NCBI RefSeq assembly: GCF_003573695.1 | Contig: NC_039359.1 | Span: 138,967,939-139,031,938 of the forward strand | Origin: Papaver somniferum | Lineage: Eukaryota; Streptophyta; Magnoliopsida; Ranunculales; Papaveraceae | DNA length: 64,000 nucleotides | Reading direction: 5' to 3' | Shown here: piece after piece, positions 12,475-24,549 of the stretch | Layout of the letters: each line of letters begins with the position of its first letter | How positions within the stretch are numbered: position 1 is the first letter of the stretch | The notes under the pieces: generated by a model | The model's input: only the letters and a program-made list of their open reading frames with translations | Databases searched by the model: none | What the model was told of the DNA's origin: nothing | Translations under genes and position numbers: made by a program

Positions 12475-12784
12475 GCTTGTTTGTTTGCAGCTGACTCGGC
12501 GTCTGGATCTGAGTCAACCCCTGACTTGGACCGAGTCACCAGTCAAACCGTTTGTTTTGCATTTTGAGTCAGATCTGACTCGACCTCTGACTCAGACATA
12601 ACCCCTGATTCGGACCCATTTGAGTCAGGTAATAAAATACGCCTGATTCACGAGACCAAACCACTGACTCAAGATCAGATGAGTCTGATCTGACTCAAAA
12701 CAAACATATCGAGTCAGATCCAGATGAGTTGGGTGATTTTACTCAGATCCAGATGACTCAGATGAGTCAGGAGTAAACAAACAT
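12475..12784. mobile_element. TGACTC-rich MITE-like element, copy 1
   Basis: The terminal sequence TTGTTTGTTTGCAGCTGACTC at the left matches the reverse complement of the right end (TGTTTGTTTACTCCTGACTC), and TCTGGATCTGAGT follows in both arms. The interior is filled with GAGTCAGATC/GATCTGACTC units in both orientations. A related copy lies at 25621-25940. No target duplication was found, and there is no coding capacity. Confidence 0.65.
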
Positions 12785-13094
12785 GGTGTAAGTAACCCTT
12801 GTAACATTTCATTATATGCATTTGGGACGGAATTCGTGGATCCGATCCGGCCTACCCGTATTTTTTCCGGTCGGTGTCCAACCTATACATTAATGGACTG
12901 GATGCGGGGATACTATGTGGGATTCAACAAATTTTGAATTGGATGCGGATACTGCCTTAAAAATTCATTGGATTATTAACAGTTTCAAGTTTGGCATAAC
13001 AAAAAGGTGTAGCTTTTTGAGATAATTCAGTTGAGGAATTTAAAATACTAAAATAAAATTAAAATGATTTAGAGAAGAAAATTTAAGAGGAGAT

Positions 13095-13252
13095 TGTTGC
13101 AGTGGGTGGAAAAGATAAAGAGGCACAAAGAGAAGGAGATTCTATTCATTAGAGATGATATGTGTTACATGGATACCTCCTTTATATACAATAAGAATAA
13201 AGCTATAGATACTATATTGGGTCGCACATTCATGGGCGAAAGCCCTACAACA
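13095..13252 (-). repeat. 3' LTR of copia element 1
   Basis: 158 bp, bounded on the plus strand by TGTTGCAGTGGG and CCCTACAACA. By eye it differs at 7 positions from the 5' LTR at 17834-17991, mostly transitions, or about 4.4%. This indicates an old insertion. Confidence 0.9.
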
Positions 13253-13677
13253 CTCTCCCTTGTGCGGTTCAATAGAATTTCATACTCAGTACTTCACATA
13301 CATTGTGTAGGTCTTCAAATGTCTTCTCTCCTTGATGACTTATGCCGAAATCAATTTCCTAATTAAAAACTTCGACAAGGAAAAACCCAGTGGGATAAAA
13401 TCTTGGTATAAATATTCACATGTAGTACTTCACATGTTGTCTCGTACTTTACATGTAGTTCATCACATGCAATACGATCTTCAAAGATCGACGAGTCTAA
13501 GTCATTCCCTAATGACGTTGCGTTGGCGCGGAGCTATATCTAGCTAACAAGTTCCCTGAGGATGTAAAATTTAATCGAGTACATTATTATACTAAGTACA
13601 ACAATGCGTCTATTGTACTTAGATATGGGAATTTCTTCTCCCAACACATCTTCGTCATATTCCCTTGGACGAAATGG

Positions 13678-13890
13678 TTACTTACTTACATTTGAACCTC
13701 GACTAATCATGGGAGTGCTATCAGAATGCATGTCTTTGTTAAACTTCCTGACAACTTTAGACATATGCAAACTGGTGGAATAATATACCACAAGCTGAGT
13801 ATTCGGTCGAGCTTTCCCCAGATTTTTCATCTCACATTCAGATTTCAAATAGCTTTTAAGGTATCTTATTACATCAAGAGTACCCATCAT
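13678..13890 (-). pseudogene. Copia reverse transcriptase fragment
   Basis: A 70-codon minus-strand frame reading YLKSECEMKNLGKARP, then a run ending near STPM. This corresponds to the part of copia RT after the YVDD site, normally of the form SxFxMKDLGxxxYxLGL..., where the helix and VLKRFNM-STPM segment follow. The surrounding frames are interrupted by stops and shifts, so it is a decayed part of the element at 13095-17991. Confidence 0.75.
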
Positions 13891-15272
13891 GTCTGTACCA
13901 TCGACATAAATAGCTACAATTCCAAATCAGGAACTTTCTTATGAATACGCAAGTAAAAATACCTTACTTGTTTATCCCCTCCAAATCAAATAGTCACTTA
14001 ATCGGGTATACCACATCTGTATGATTGCTTGAATCTATAAGTGAGCGTTCTATCTAACTGTAAACGCACTCTGCGCTTTAGACCCATTTGATTTGGGCAA
14101 CAAAAGTCTATCAAGTACTTTTGTAAATATCTTCTATCTCTTGATTCTTTTAGAGATATGTAACAACCACATACATATGCTGCATTTCAAGTCCTTTTGA
14201 AATTACCAAGCTAACTAGGTAGCGGAACTCTATAACGTTCATTACAAGAGAAAAATTCCAGGGCTTTGTGAGAAACCTCGCGCCACAAGGCGAGTCTTTG
14301 TACTTTAAGACTACTTTCTTCTCATTATGCTTTATGACAAATTAATTATCTATGTCCAATAGGCTTTACATTTGGTTGGTTAGCACTACCACACCAGATA
14401 CCCGTATATTTACCAAAGAACTAAGTTCTACCTGGATTGTGTAGGCCAAATATGCAATTTATTTGAAATTAATCAAAATAAAGCATGGTTCGATCTCATT
14501 GTGCGCTACTTTTGGAGCAACTATTTATAGATTATATCATCATTGTGCACGCATGATCCTTCCATTGACTCATGTGCATTCTCATAATCCGTCAGGATTT
14601 CATTATTCTCTAGAATCATTTAAAACTTCGGAGCGTCCTCCAGTATTGATTCATGGACATAGTCAGAGACAATCAAATGAGATGATTTCATTGATGATAC
14701 AAATTAGGTTGTGCCTTACTCATATACTTCCTTTCTAGGTGAGCATTGATCGAACCTGGTGGTCTCTCCATCTTCTTTTATGGAGCCACGACCTCAACTA
14801 CACTTCCACCAACACCTTAGTCTATGGTGTATCCCATACCGAGGATTTATAACCTTGCAGGAATATTTGCAGCTGGTATGTGTGATCTAGTCACTTTAGC
14901 GATATCAGTGTACATTCTAAAAATCGAATATTCTTTATCACTTCACATTTACATTTGTGAAGTACAAGAATCAATATGATACACACAGTGGGAACACACC
15001 ATGACAATTCCTGTCGTTCCCTTAGAAAATACTTTTTCTTATCTTCCCCCTAACGACGGGAAGACTGTCTCATTAAAGTGATAACCCGCAAATCTAGCGG
15101 TAAGAGATATCCTGCCAAAAGTTATAAAATGCGGATAATTGTTGGGAACTTATTTCCAACATAACTACTTAACAGTTTTGAAGACCCATCATAGTACGAC
15201 GTGGAGTCGTAATGACACATAAATAGTGAAACCAAAAATGCGTAAGAACACGAATGTCAGGCTTAACTCCAG

Positions 15273-15635
15273 TTACCAACTGGTACGCAGAAAAGGTTGA
15301 CTAATATTGGGTTCTAAAAAAAAAATTAAGTAAGATGCGTGTAATATTGCATATCCCCAAAGAAATAAAAGATAGGTTGATACGCATAACCTATTACTTA
15401 GGCACCATCGGTAACCTCTGATGATAGCCTTTGCGAAACCATGGGGTATATGATGCTCTGCATTGATCCTATTAAACATGCAATAACCATCAAGTCCTTT
15501 TGATGTATACTCTCTAGCATTTACAAGGGGTGGTAAGCTCTTATGTGTATAATATGTGCTATTAGTTTTTCTAACGCAACATTTCTTGGGAACTGTAACT
15601 ATTCCAAACTGTGAAAGTATCCACCATAGCCACAA
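15273..15635 (-). pseudogene. Copia integrase fragment
   Basis: A 120-codon minus-strand frame with NAREYTSKGLDGYC followed by INAEHHIPHG and WGYAILHASYLI. These correspond to the copia integrase core segment SQAFxDYCxxxGIxVEHxxxHxxxQNG through WGHAILHAAxLIR. The QNG motif and neighbouring catalytic Glu region are not preserved. The homologous piece in copia copy 2 is at about 47140-47290 on the plus strand. Confidence 0.8.
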
Positions 15636-17833
15636 CTCACTTTAATGGTCCGCATTATGCGTGGATATATTTCTAGATCACCTTGTTTTATTTGTAAAAG
15701 TGGGTTGTTTACCATTTGCATCTTAGGATGGTCTCGATCCTGTTTTAGAGAAAACTTTTTAAAATGAGCGATATGCTCTCTTGCTTAAAAGCATAATGGG
15801 AGGGAGGACGGGGTTGTGCATCTAGTACTTTAGAAAACACTTATTGAGAGATATGCCGTTACTTTGCATTCTGTCAATCTTTTTCCCGTTGTCTCGTCCA
15901 CTCAAACACCGTGATGTACGTATGAGTCCTTTCAAAACGAAAAATCATGTCACAACCAAAGTTCCTTTATGGTTAGTGTCAAAGTCTGTATGAGTCAATT
16001 TCCAATATTTCATCTTCGGAGTCAATATGGATTAAATAATCCAAATTAATACTATAGTGATTTACATTTCACTAAATTGACTCATTAGTTTCTCTAAAGT
16101 ATATTTCCTTCCAAATATATTAGAGACTATAAAAGATGCAATCAATTACATTTTCATCACTGTGAGGTTCCACATAATATCCATTTGCATGGATTTCTTT
16201 GGAATTTAACAAGGTGTGATTATCTCTCGGTACATGTAGAGATTTTGTGACGTCTTTGTTCTATCTCGAAAACAAATTTTGAGTAGTGCTGCTCTTGATT
16301 ATCCAATCCTCGTAATCACATTATAAGAAAATAGTTCAACAACTAGTTTAAATACCTTAAGCTGGTGGGAGGGAAACCACTATCTATTAAATAAGTGGTG
16401 TGGCATTATTAGTAACAAAAGTGAGATTCAACTCAATTACTTTAGAGTGAATGTATGTTACGTTTCATCCAGATATATCTCAAGTGCTTTAGAGAATTTA
16501 TGTTTCTTGGGAATGGTGTACTTTTCATTCCATAAGCGTAGATATTGGATCTAGTTCAATTAAAAAGTCAATTGACCAGGCAAAGTTCTTCTTGTCGTTA
16601 AAGTTGATGTGAAAATAGGTTGCTACTATGATACACACGTTATATTGTATATACCAACACCTATGACTAGGTGCATTTTTAATTCTTTCATTTATGATGG
16701 GAGCTACAACATTTTAGCTGGTCCCATGCTCGGTTGATACTTGTGTATTGGTGTTATTACTACCGAAGACGAAAGTACATCTTTGTCTCATGATACATGT
16801 CCCTTTTCACATGCCTTATATGATTCGGTACGTCTGACCTTCATTACTTCGGGGTTAATCCCATTTTCAATTTTGCTATATTTAGCTTAATCTGAGAAAT
16901 TTTCTTTTCTCAACAGGCCAAGAGAATCTCACAACACATGTCAACCACTTACTTTAGGTTGAATAAATTATTAAATATAGTTCTCTTATTGTTGTACTTC
17001 AACATATACTGGTTCGTTAGTATAATGGATGAAATAGAGAAATGAAAATTTTATGACTCATATCACCTTCCACAAAAATTGGAATACATGTGATTTTATT
17101 TCCAACGTATCTTTTGAAAATACCGACTCTAAATAATGGTGCTCAAGTATTTCTAAATTTCAAATGAATACATTGGAATCGAGTTGGTACAACCAATTGA
17201 ACAAAAGACACCATTCAATTAAAGCCAACATCATATTCATGAGAACAAAATAACATTCATACCAAAACTCTTAATGATCGAGACCAACACTCATACTTTA
17301 AAATTGACCTTTTATGAATTTATCTTAAGAAAAAAAAAGTATAGAACTAGGCATGTTCTAAAAAATAAATAAATAAGTCCATCAGGTATGCAATGTAAAA
17401 AAAAACACATTCCATTAATTACATACCTCGTATGTTGGTTCCCGCTCTAATTACACAGAAATGGCACGGACTTGGTCGTTCACGGCCCAAAAACATAACA
17501 TAACTGGAAACTGGTCGGAACAGGACATGACGGACTGGACTCGATTGGGTGGACCAGATCGGTGGAACGGGTCGGGTTTTCTCTTTATGACCTATTTTTT
17601 GGTATCTTCTCCTCTCTAGTCATTCAGATCGAAACACAAAACAAAGACCAATGGAATCATTATCAGTAGAATCAGATTATTGCCAAGGAGGTGGAGCTTT
17701 AACTATTTAATCCAAGAACAGAGGTTTAGATCCAATGACGATGGAGATTTATGAAACTTCATTCGATCCGTTAGAGAAAAGAAAATCATATCAAAACCCA
17801 ACTTTAGCTCGGTAGAAATCGTGGTTGATAACG

Positions 17834-17991
17834 TGTTGCAGTGGGTGGGAGAGATAAAGAGGCACAAAGAGAAGGAGATTCTATTCATTAGAGTTGATAT
17901 GTGTTACATGGATACCTCCTTTATATACAATAAGAATAAAGCCATAGATACTATATTGGGCCGCACATCCATGGGAGAAAGCCCTACAACA
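17834..17991 (-). repeat. 5' LTR of copia element 1
   Basis: Partner of 13095-13252, also 158 bp. In element orientation it is followed directly by CGTTATCAACCACGATTTC. A nearly identical motif (CGTTATCATGCACGAT) follows the LTR of copia copy 2 at 44732, so it is a conserved leader, possibly the primer-binding region. It is not the usual initiator-Met tRNA complement. Confidence 0.9.
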
Positions 17992-18542
17992 AAGACTAAA
18001 TTTTAGTATGAGTTGAGTGTTTGAAGGGATATGCTATTTATAGGATTAAAAAGCTAGTCATATGAAACTCGACCATTGTCAAAGACTCAAAGAAGATTCA
18101 GATGACTCTCGGCCCAAGTTAAGATGACGGTCTCAATCTTTTACGTACGATCAGATCAATCTTCTACAACAAACCATATCCTCATTGCCCAAAACTGAAT
18201 TTTCCCACACACGTGTGAGCTCGTTCTTATAGGTTTATTTTTTTCTTCTTTCCAACTAATGGTAACGGTCGGAATTTGACTTATCACATTTTGATAATAT
18301 ACTAACTTATTACTTCTGATTCGAAGTTCATTAAATAGTAGGATAATCCAAAAATATAGAAAATTATACCCAACTCAGATCATCGAGTTAGATGTATAAG
18401 TCGAGTCTGATGGAAAGAAAATAAACCACTTAGCCGTCCAGTCAGATTCAGACCCCTGATCATCATAAATTAAAGATGGTGTTATTCGTCTCCAAAATGG
18501 TCCTATGAGAAAGTTAAACGGATTGTATCCCAAGTAGTACTC
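17992..18542. other. Spacer between two LTR elements
   Basis: No gene, RNA or transposon end recognised in these 551 bases. Confidence 0.4.
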
Positions 18543-19262
18543 TGTGGGATTTAATCGGTGAGTAGTTCGACCACAAGTCAAACTCAATTCCAAGCAAGCT
18601 TGTTCCTAAAGTTTAGGAACTTAAGAGCTAAGTTAGGAAAACTTGTTCCCAAAGTTAGGGCTTCTTGAGGGCCAAGTTTGTGTCTCTATATATATGACTA
18701 GAATTGTAGGTTTGTGATAATCTAACCAAGAAGAGTGGTAAAACCTTGTGCTTAGGTTTTTGGTCTCTTTAGTAGGGAGGGTCGTGTGCTACCGTGAAGG
18801 TCGATATCGTGTGAGAGAAAAACTAGTAGAGAGAGGATTTTTGTGTTCAAGTGTTTAAGGTTTGGGGCTTTGCCCAAAACCAAGTTTCTAGTGTTTCCAT
18901 GTTTCTCCTCTGTTACTAGCAGATATGAAGAAAGCGTAGAAGAGAAGACCTGAGACTGGTTTGAGGAATGGTTTAGAGAGTTGGTTTCTTCAATGGTGTT
19001 CTCGGGTATGTCTTGTTAACTCTTTCTCTTGTCTTGGGTTGTGGAAAGAGCATGTAATGGTCTTTGATCTAATGGAAGTTTTTCTGGTGGTGTTGGCCGT
19101 GGATGTAGCCTGTAAAGGTGAACCACATATATCTTGTGTTGTGGTTGTGTGATTTTTTATCTTCTGTCTACTTCTTATTATTTATCCATGTTTGGTTCCA
19201 ATCACCAATTGCCCTTTGTGATCGTGTGTTCCGCTGCGCTCGGGGTGCCAATTTTCCCAACA
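18543..19262 (+). repeat. LTR 1 of array
   Basis: TGTGGGATTTAATCGG...CCCAACA, 720 bp. It differs from LTRs 2-4 at many sites in its first about 380 bp but matches LTRs 2 and 3 in the last part, as expected for the original 5' LTR of the insertion. It holds a TATATATA run near 18691 that could serve as a TATA box. Confidence 0.92.
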
Positions 19263-20305
19263 ATTGGTATCAGAGCCATGGATGGGCGGGTGTGATTGAA
19301 CTTAGAATTGAATGATGGTTTATTGTTCGGGTGGAGAAATATTTTTTGAAGATAATGTTTCAACCGGTGTTTGCACAAAGATGGATTTGTGATGTAATTT
19401 ACAAATCAGAGAGGTTCAACTTGGTAGAAGTGTATGTTCTTCGTTTAATTTTATGATGTAGTATGGGATGCAAAATAAAGTCAAATGGGGTGGAATACAT
19501 ATATACTTCTTGAAGAGTGTTAGTAATCATACACTATAAAGAATGGGTTACTAAGTTCGAAGAAAGTATGGGGTCGTGAGATCTCATGTAGAAGCAAGTC
19601 CAGCAACGCTTCAAAGTTATGCACGAGATGTTATAGATTTATGTTCTTAAGTCTATGTTAAAGTATTCTTGATGGCTTGCACGTAATATCAAGAGTGTGC
19701 CCGATCTCGGAAGCATGTACCACAGTAATAAGGGCATTCACACGGTATATATTCTAAGCGAGTATGTTGGGTGTGATGGTGGTAAAAGTATGTCAGATTG
19801 GTGATGGCTTTGATAATCGCTTAAAGGATTAAGCCTGTTAATCACAGTGGAGATGTCTGATGGTTTATTTCAGATACACGATAATCATGACATGTTCTGA
19901 AGTATGATAATGATGCTAATTTTTTACTTTCCTTTCAGGATTAGAGTTCAATATGTTGTTAGCTAACTGGTTAGGTGGAGCTAGCGACGATTCTTTTGGA
20001 TAGTTATCTTGGTGATCAATGGTAGAGTATGTGTAAGGATTCTTTGATGGTGATTAAAGATTTTCATGGTGTTTGTGAAACGTGACTAGTTTCATAAGTG
20101 TTCTTCATGAAAAGGATGTTTTGAAGACTTTTATCAACGCAATGGTGTTATGGTCGAAGAGATGGTTCCATGAAGATGGAAGTTCGGGTCTGAGCTTCAA
20201 AAGTAATTCTACGAGTATAGAGAGATGGTGAAATTCTCTGGTGGAAGATGGAGGTGATTTCTTGTGATCGTCTCAAGCTTGAAATCATGATCCGAGGTGG
20301 AGAAT
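19263..20305 (+). repeat. Internal region 1 of array
   Basis: 1043 bp, non-coding; the longest open frame is about 70 codons. The primer-binding site is at 19265-19276 and the polypurine tract just before 20306. It is almost identical to internal regions 2 and 3. One visible difference is GACATGTTCTG here against GACATGTGCTG in the other two. Confidence 0.9.
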
Positions 20306-21026
20306 TGTGGGATTTAATCGGTGAATAGTTTGACCACAAGTCAAACTCTATTCTAACCAAGCTTGTTCCTAAAGTTTAGGAACTTAAGATATAAGTTAGG
20401 AAAACTTGTTCCCAAAGTTAGGGTTTCTTGAGGGCCAAGTTTGTGTCTCTATATATAGAACTAGAATTGTAGGTTTGTGATAATCTAACCAAGAAGAGTG
20501 GTAAAACCTTGTGCTTAGGTTTTTGGTCTCTTTGGTAGGGAGGGTCGTGTGCTACCGTGAATGTCAATATCGGTGTGAGAGAAAAACTTGTAGAGAGAGG
20601 ATTTTGGTGTTCAAGTGTTTAGGGTTTGGGACTTTTTCCTAAACCAAGTTTCTAGTGTTTCCATGTTTCTCCTCTGTTACTAGCAGATATGAAGAAAGCG
20701 TAGAAGAGAAGACCTGAGACTGGTTTGAGGAATGGTTTAGAGAGTTGGTTTCTTCAATGGTGTTCTCGGGTATGTCTTGTTAACTCTTTCTCTTGTCTTG
20801 GGTTGCGGAAAGAGCATGTAATGGTCTTTGATCTAATGGAAGTTTTTCTGGTGGTGTTGGCCGTGGATGTAGCCTGTAAAGGTGAACCACATATATCTTG
20901 TGTTGTGGTTGTGTGATTTTTTATCTTCTGTCTACTTCTTATTATTTATCCATGTTTGGTTCCAATCACCAATTGCCCTTTGTGATCGTGTGTTCCGCTG
21001 CGCTCGGGGTGCCAATTTTCCCAACA
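20306..21026 (+). repeat. LTR 2 of array (recombinant)
   Basis: 721 bp. The 5' half shares all the distinguishing bases of LTR 4 (for example GAATAGTTTGACC and TATATATAGAACTAG). The 3' part shares those of LTR 1 (AGCAGATATG, TCTTTCTCTTG, GCCTGTAAAGG). The switch falls in the roughly 40 identical bases between about 20647 and 20687. Confidence 0.9.
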
Positions 21027-22069
21027 ATTGGTATCAGAGCCATGGATGGGCGGGTGTGATTGAACTTAGAATTGAATGATGGTTTATTGTTCGGGTGGAG
21101 AAATATTTTTTGAAGATAATGTTTCAACCGGTGTTTGCACAAAGATGGATTTGTGATGTAATTTACAAATCAGAGAGGTTCAACTTGGTAGAAGTGTATG
21201 TTCTTCGTTTAATTTTATGATGTAGTATGGGATGCAAAATAAAGTCAAATGGGGTGGAATACATATATACTTCTTGAAGAGTGTTAGTAATCATACACTA
21301 TAAAGAATGGGTTACTAAGTTCGAAGAAAGTATGGGGTCGTGAGATCTCATGTAGAAGCAAGTCCAGCAACGCTTCAAAGTTATGCACGAGATGTTATAG
21401 ATTTATGTTCTTAAGTCTATGTTAAAGTATTCTTGATGGCTTGCACGTAATATCAAGAGTGTGCCCGATCTCGGAAGCATGTACCACAGTAATAAGGGCA
21501 TTCACACGGTATATATTCTAAGCGAGTATGTTGGGTGTGATGGTGGTAAAAGTATGTCAGATTGGTGATGGCTTTGATAATCGCTTAAAGGATTAAGCCT
21601 GTTAATCACAGTGGAGATGTCTGATGGTTTATTTCAGATACACGATAATCATGACATGTGCTGAAGTATGATAATGATGCTAATTTTTTACTTTCCTTTC
21701 AGGATTAGAGTTCAATATGTTGTTAGCTAACTGGTTAGGTGGAGCTAGCGACGATTCTTTTGGATAGTTATCTTGGTGATCAATGGTAGAGTATGTGTAA
21801 GGATTCTTTGATGGTGATTAAAGATTTTCATGGTGTTTGTGAAACGTGACTAGTTTCATAAGTGTTCTTCATGAAAAGGATGTTTTGAAGACTTTTATCA
21901 ACGCAATGGTGTTATGGTCGAAGAGATGGTTCCATGAAGATGGAAGTTCGGGTCTGAGCTTCAAAAGTAATTCTACGAGTATAGAGAGATGGTGAAATTC
22001 TCTGGTGGAAGATGGAGGTGATTTCTTGTGATCGTCTCAAGCTTGAAATCATGATCCGAGGTGGAGAAT
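21027..22069 (+). repeat. Internal region 2 of array
   Basis: 1043 bp, with the primer-binding site at 21029-21040. Non-coding. Confidence 0.9.
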
Positions 22070-22785
22070 TGTGGGATTTAATCGGTGAATAGTTTGACCA
22101 CAAGTCAAACTCTATTCTAACCAAGCTTGTTCCTAAAGTTTAGGAACTTAAGATATAAGTTAGGAAAACTTGTTCCCAAAGTTAGGGTTTCTTGAGGGCC
22201 AAGTTTGTGTCTCTATATATAGAACTAGAATTGTAGGTTTGTGATAATCTAACCAAGAAGAGTGGTAAAACCTTGTGCTTAGGTTTTTGGTCTCTTTGGT
22301 AGGGAGGGTCGTGTGCTACCGTGAATGTCAATATCGGGTGAGAGAAAAACTTGTAGAGAGAGGATTTTGGTGTTCAAGTGTTTAGGGTTTGGGACTTTTT
22401 CCTAAACCAAGTTTCTAGTGTTTCCATTTTCTCCTCTGTTACTAGCAGATATGAAGAAAGCGTAGAAGAGAAGACCTGAGACTGGTTTGAGGAATGGTTT
22501 AGAGAGTTGGTTCTTCAATGGTGTTCTCGGGTATGTCTTGTTAACTCTTTCTCTTGTCTTGGGTTGCGGAAAGAGCATGTAATGGTCTTTGATCTAATGG
22601 AAGTTTTTCTGGTGGTGTGCCGTGGATGTAGCCTGTAAAGGTGAACCACATATATCTTGTGTTGTGGTTGTGTGATTTTTTATCTTCTGTCTACTTCTTA
22701 TTATTTATCCATGTTTGGTTCCAATCACCAATTGCCCTTTGTGATCGTGTGTTCCGCTGCGCTCGGGGTGCCAATTTTCCCAACA
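22070..22785 (+). repeat. LTR 3 of array (recombinant)
   Basis: 716 bp, with the same mosaic as LTR 2 plus a few small private deletions (TTCCATTTTCTCC, GTTGGTTCTTC, GTGGTGTGCCG). It therefore arose with or from LTR 2 and then mutated. Confidence 0.9.
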
Positions 22786-23828
22786 ATTGGTATCAGAGCC
22801 ATGGATGGGCGGGTGTGATTGAACTTAGAATTGAATGATGGTTTATTGTTCGGGTGGAGAAATATTTTTTGAAGATAATGTTTCAACCGGTGTTTGCACA
22901 AAGATGGATTTGTGATGTAATTTACAAATCAGAGAGGTTCAACTTGGTAGAAGTGTATGTTCTTCGTTTAATTTTATGATGTAGTATGGGATGCAAAATA
23001 AAGTCAAATGGGGTGGAATACATATATACTTCTTGAAGAGTGTTAGTAATCATACACTATAAAGAATGGGTTACTAAGTTCGAAGAAAGTATGGGGTCGT
23101 GAGATCTCATGTAGAAGCAAGTCCAGCAACGCTTCAAAGTTATGCACGAGATGTTATAGATTTATGTTCTTAAGTCTATGTTAAAGTATTCTTGATGGCT
23201 TGCACGTAATATCAAGAGTGTGCCCGATCTCGGAAGCATGTACCACAGTAATAAGGGCATTCACACGGTATATATTCTAAGCGAGTATGTTGGGTGTGAT
23301 GGTGGTAAAAGTATGTCAGATTGGTGATGGCTTTGATAATCGCTTAAAGGATTAAGCCTGTTAATCACAGTGGAGATGTCTGATGGTTTATTTCAGATAC
23401 ACGATAATCATGACATGTGCTGAAGTATGATAATGATGCTAATTTTTTACTTTCCTTTCAGGATTAGAGTTCAATATGTTGTTAGCTAACTGGTTAGGTG
23501 GAGCTAGCGACGATTCTTTTGGATAGTTATCTTGGTGATCAATGGTAGAGTATGTGTAAGGATTCTTTGATGGTGATTAAAGATTTTCATGGTGTTTGTG
23601 AAACGTGACTAGTTTCATAAGTGTTCTTCATGAAAAGGATGTTTTGAAGACTTTTATCAACGCAATGGTGTTATGGTCGAAGAGATGGTTCCATGAAGAT
23701 GGAAGTTCGGGTCTGAGCTTCAAAAGTAATTCTACGAGTATAGAGAGATGGTGAAATTCTCTGGTGGAAGATGGAGGTGATTTCTTGTGATCGTCTCAAG
23801 CTTGAAATCATGATCCGAGGTGGAGAAT
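22786..23828 (+). repeat. Internal region 3 of array
   Basis: 1043 bp, with the primer-binding site at 22788-22799. It carries the same GACATGTGCTG variant as internal region 2. Non-coding. Confidence 0.9.
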
Positions 23829-24549
23829 TGTGGGATTTAATCGGTGAATAGTTTGACCACAAGTCAAACTCTATTCTAACCAAGCTTGTTCCTAAAGTTT
23901 AGGAACTTAAGATATAAGTTAGGAAAACTTGTTCTCAAAGTTAGGGTTTCTTGAGGGCCAAGTTTGTGTCTCTATATATAGAACTAGAATTGTAGGTTTG
24001 TGATAATCTAACCAAGAAGAGTGGTAAAACCTTGTGCTTAGGTTTTTGGTCTCTTTGGTAGGGAGGGTCGTGTGCTACCGTGAATGTCAATATCGGTGTG
24101 AGAGAAAAACTTGTAGAGAGAGGATTTTGGTGTTCAAGTGTTTAGGGTTTGGGACTTTTTCCTAAACCAAGTTTCTAGTGTTTCCATGTTTCTCCTCTGT
24201 TACTAGCAGCTGTGAAGAAAGCGTAGAAGAGAAGACATGAGGCTGGTTTGAGGAATGGTTTAGAGAGTTGGTTTCTTCAATGGTGTTCTCGGGTATGTCT
24301 TGTTAACTCTTTGGCTTGTCTTGGGTTGCGGAAAGAGCATGTAATGGTCTTTGATCTAATGGAAGTTTTTCTGGTGGTGTTGGCCGTGGATGTAGCCTGC
24401 AATGGTGAACCACGTATATCTTGTGTTGTGGTTGTGTGATTGTTTATCTTCTGTCTATTTCTTATTATTTCTCCATGTTTGGTTCCAATCACTAATTACC
24501 CTTTATGATCACGTGTTCCGCTGCATTCGGGGTGCCAATTTTCCTAACA
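23829..24549 (+). repeat. LTR 4 of array
   Basis: 721 bp. Its 3' part has private differences (AGCAGCTGTG, CTTTGGCTTG, GCCTGCAATGG, CTGCATTCGG, TTCCTAACA). That fits the original 3' LTR of the insertion. Confidence 0.9.

Larger units (their letters stand above)
13095..17991 (-). mobile_element. Degenerate Ty1/copia element with 158-bp LTRs
   Basis: Two LTRs of exactly 158 bp bound the element (13095-13252 and 17834-17991). A polypurine tract, AAGGGAGAG on the minus strand, abuts the 3' LTR at 13253. Remnants of integrase and reverse transcriptase occur in the copia order on the minus strand. All frames are broken. The five bases flanking each side (GAGAT and AAGAC) match at only three positions, so the target duplication is unclear. 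A second member of the family lies at 44572-48017 in the opposite direction. Confidence 0.85.
18543..24549 (+). mobile_element. Tandem LTR array: LTR-int-LTR-int-LTR-int-LTR, non-autonomous
   Basis: Four LTRs (716-721 bp) alternate with three internal regions, each exactly 1043 bp. Each internal region begins with a primer-binding site, TGGTATCAGAGC, complementary to initiator-Met tRNA, 2 bp after the LTR. Each ends with the purine tract GAGGTGGAGAAT before the next LTR. No internal region codes for protein, so a single unit would be a 2.5-kb non-autonomous element using copia-type priming. The outer flanks are TACTC (18538-18542) and CACTC (24550-24554), a near-perfect target duplication. 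The array therefore appears to be one insertion expanded later by unequal LTR recombination. Confidence 0.92.

Noticed and set aside
19265..19276. tRNA-like TGGTATCAGAGC and its repeats at 21029 and 22788
   Set aside because: This is the reverse-transcription primer site of the LTR array, complementary to a tRNA end, not a tRNA gene.
18961..24492. Repeated short open frames (63, 65 and 70 codons) recurring every 1.76 kb
   Set aside because: They sit inside the LTRs and internal regions of the array and repeat only because the DNA repeats. No protein similarity.
18543..24549. Possible satellite DNA or CRISPR-like array
   Set aside because: Unit is LTR plus internal region with PBS and PPT in plant DNA. 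It is an LTR retrotransposon array.
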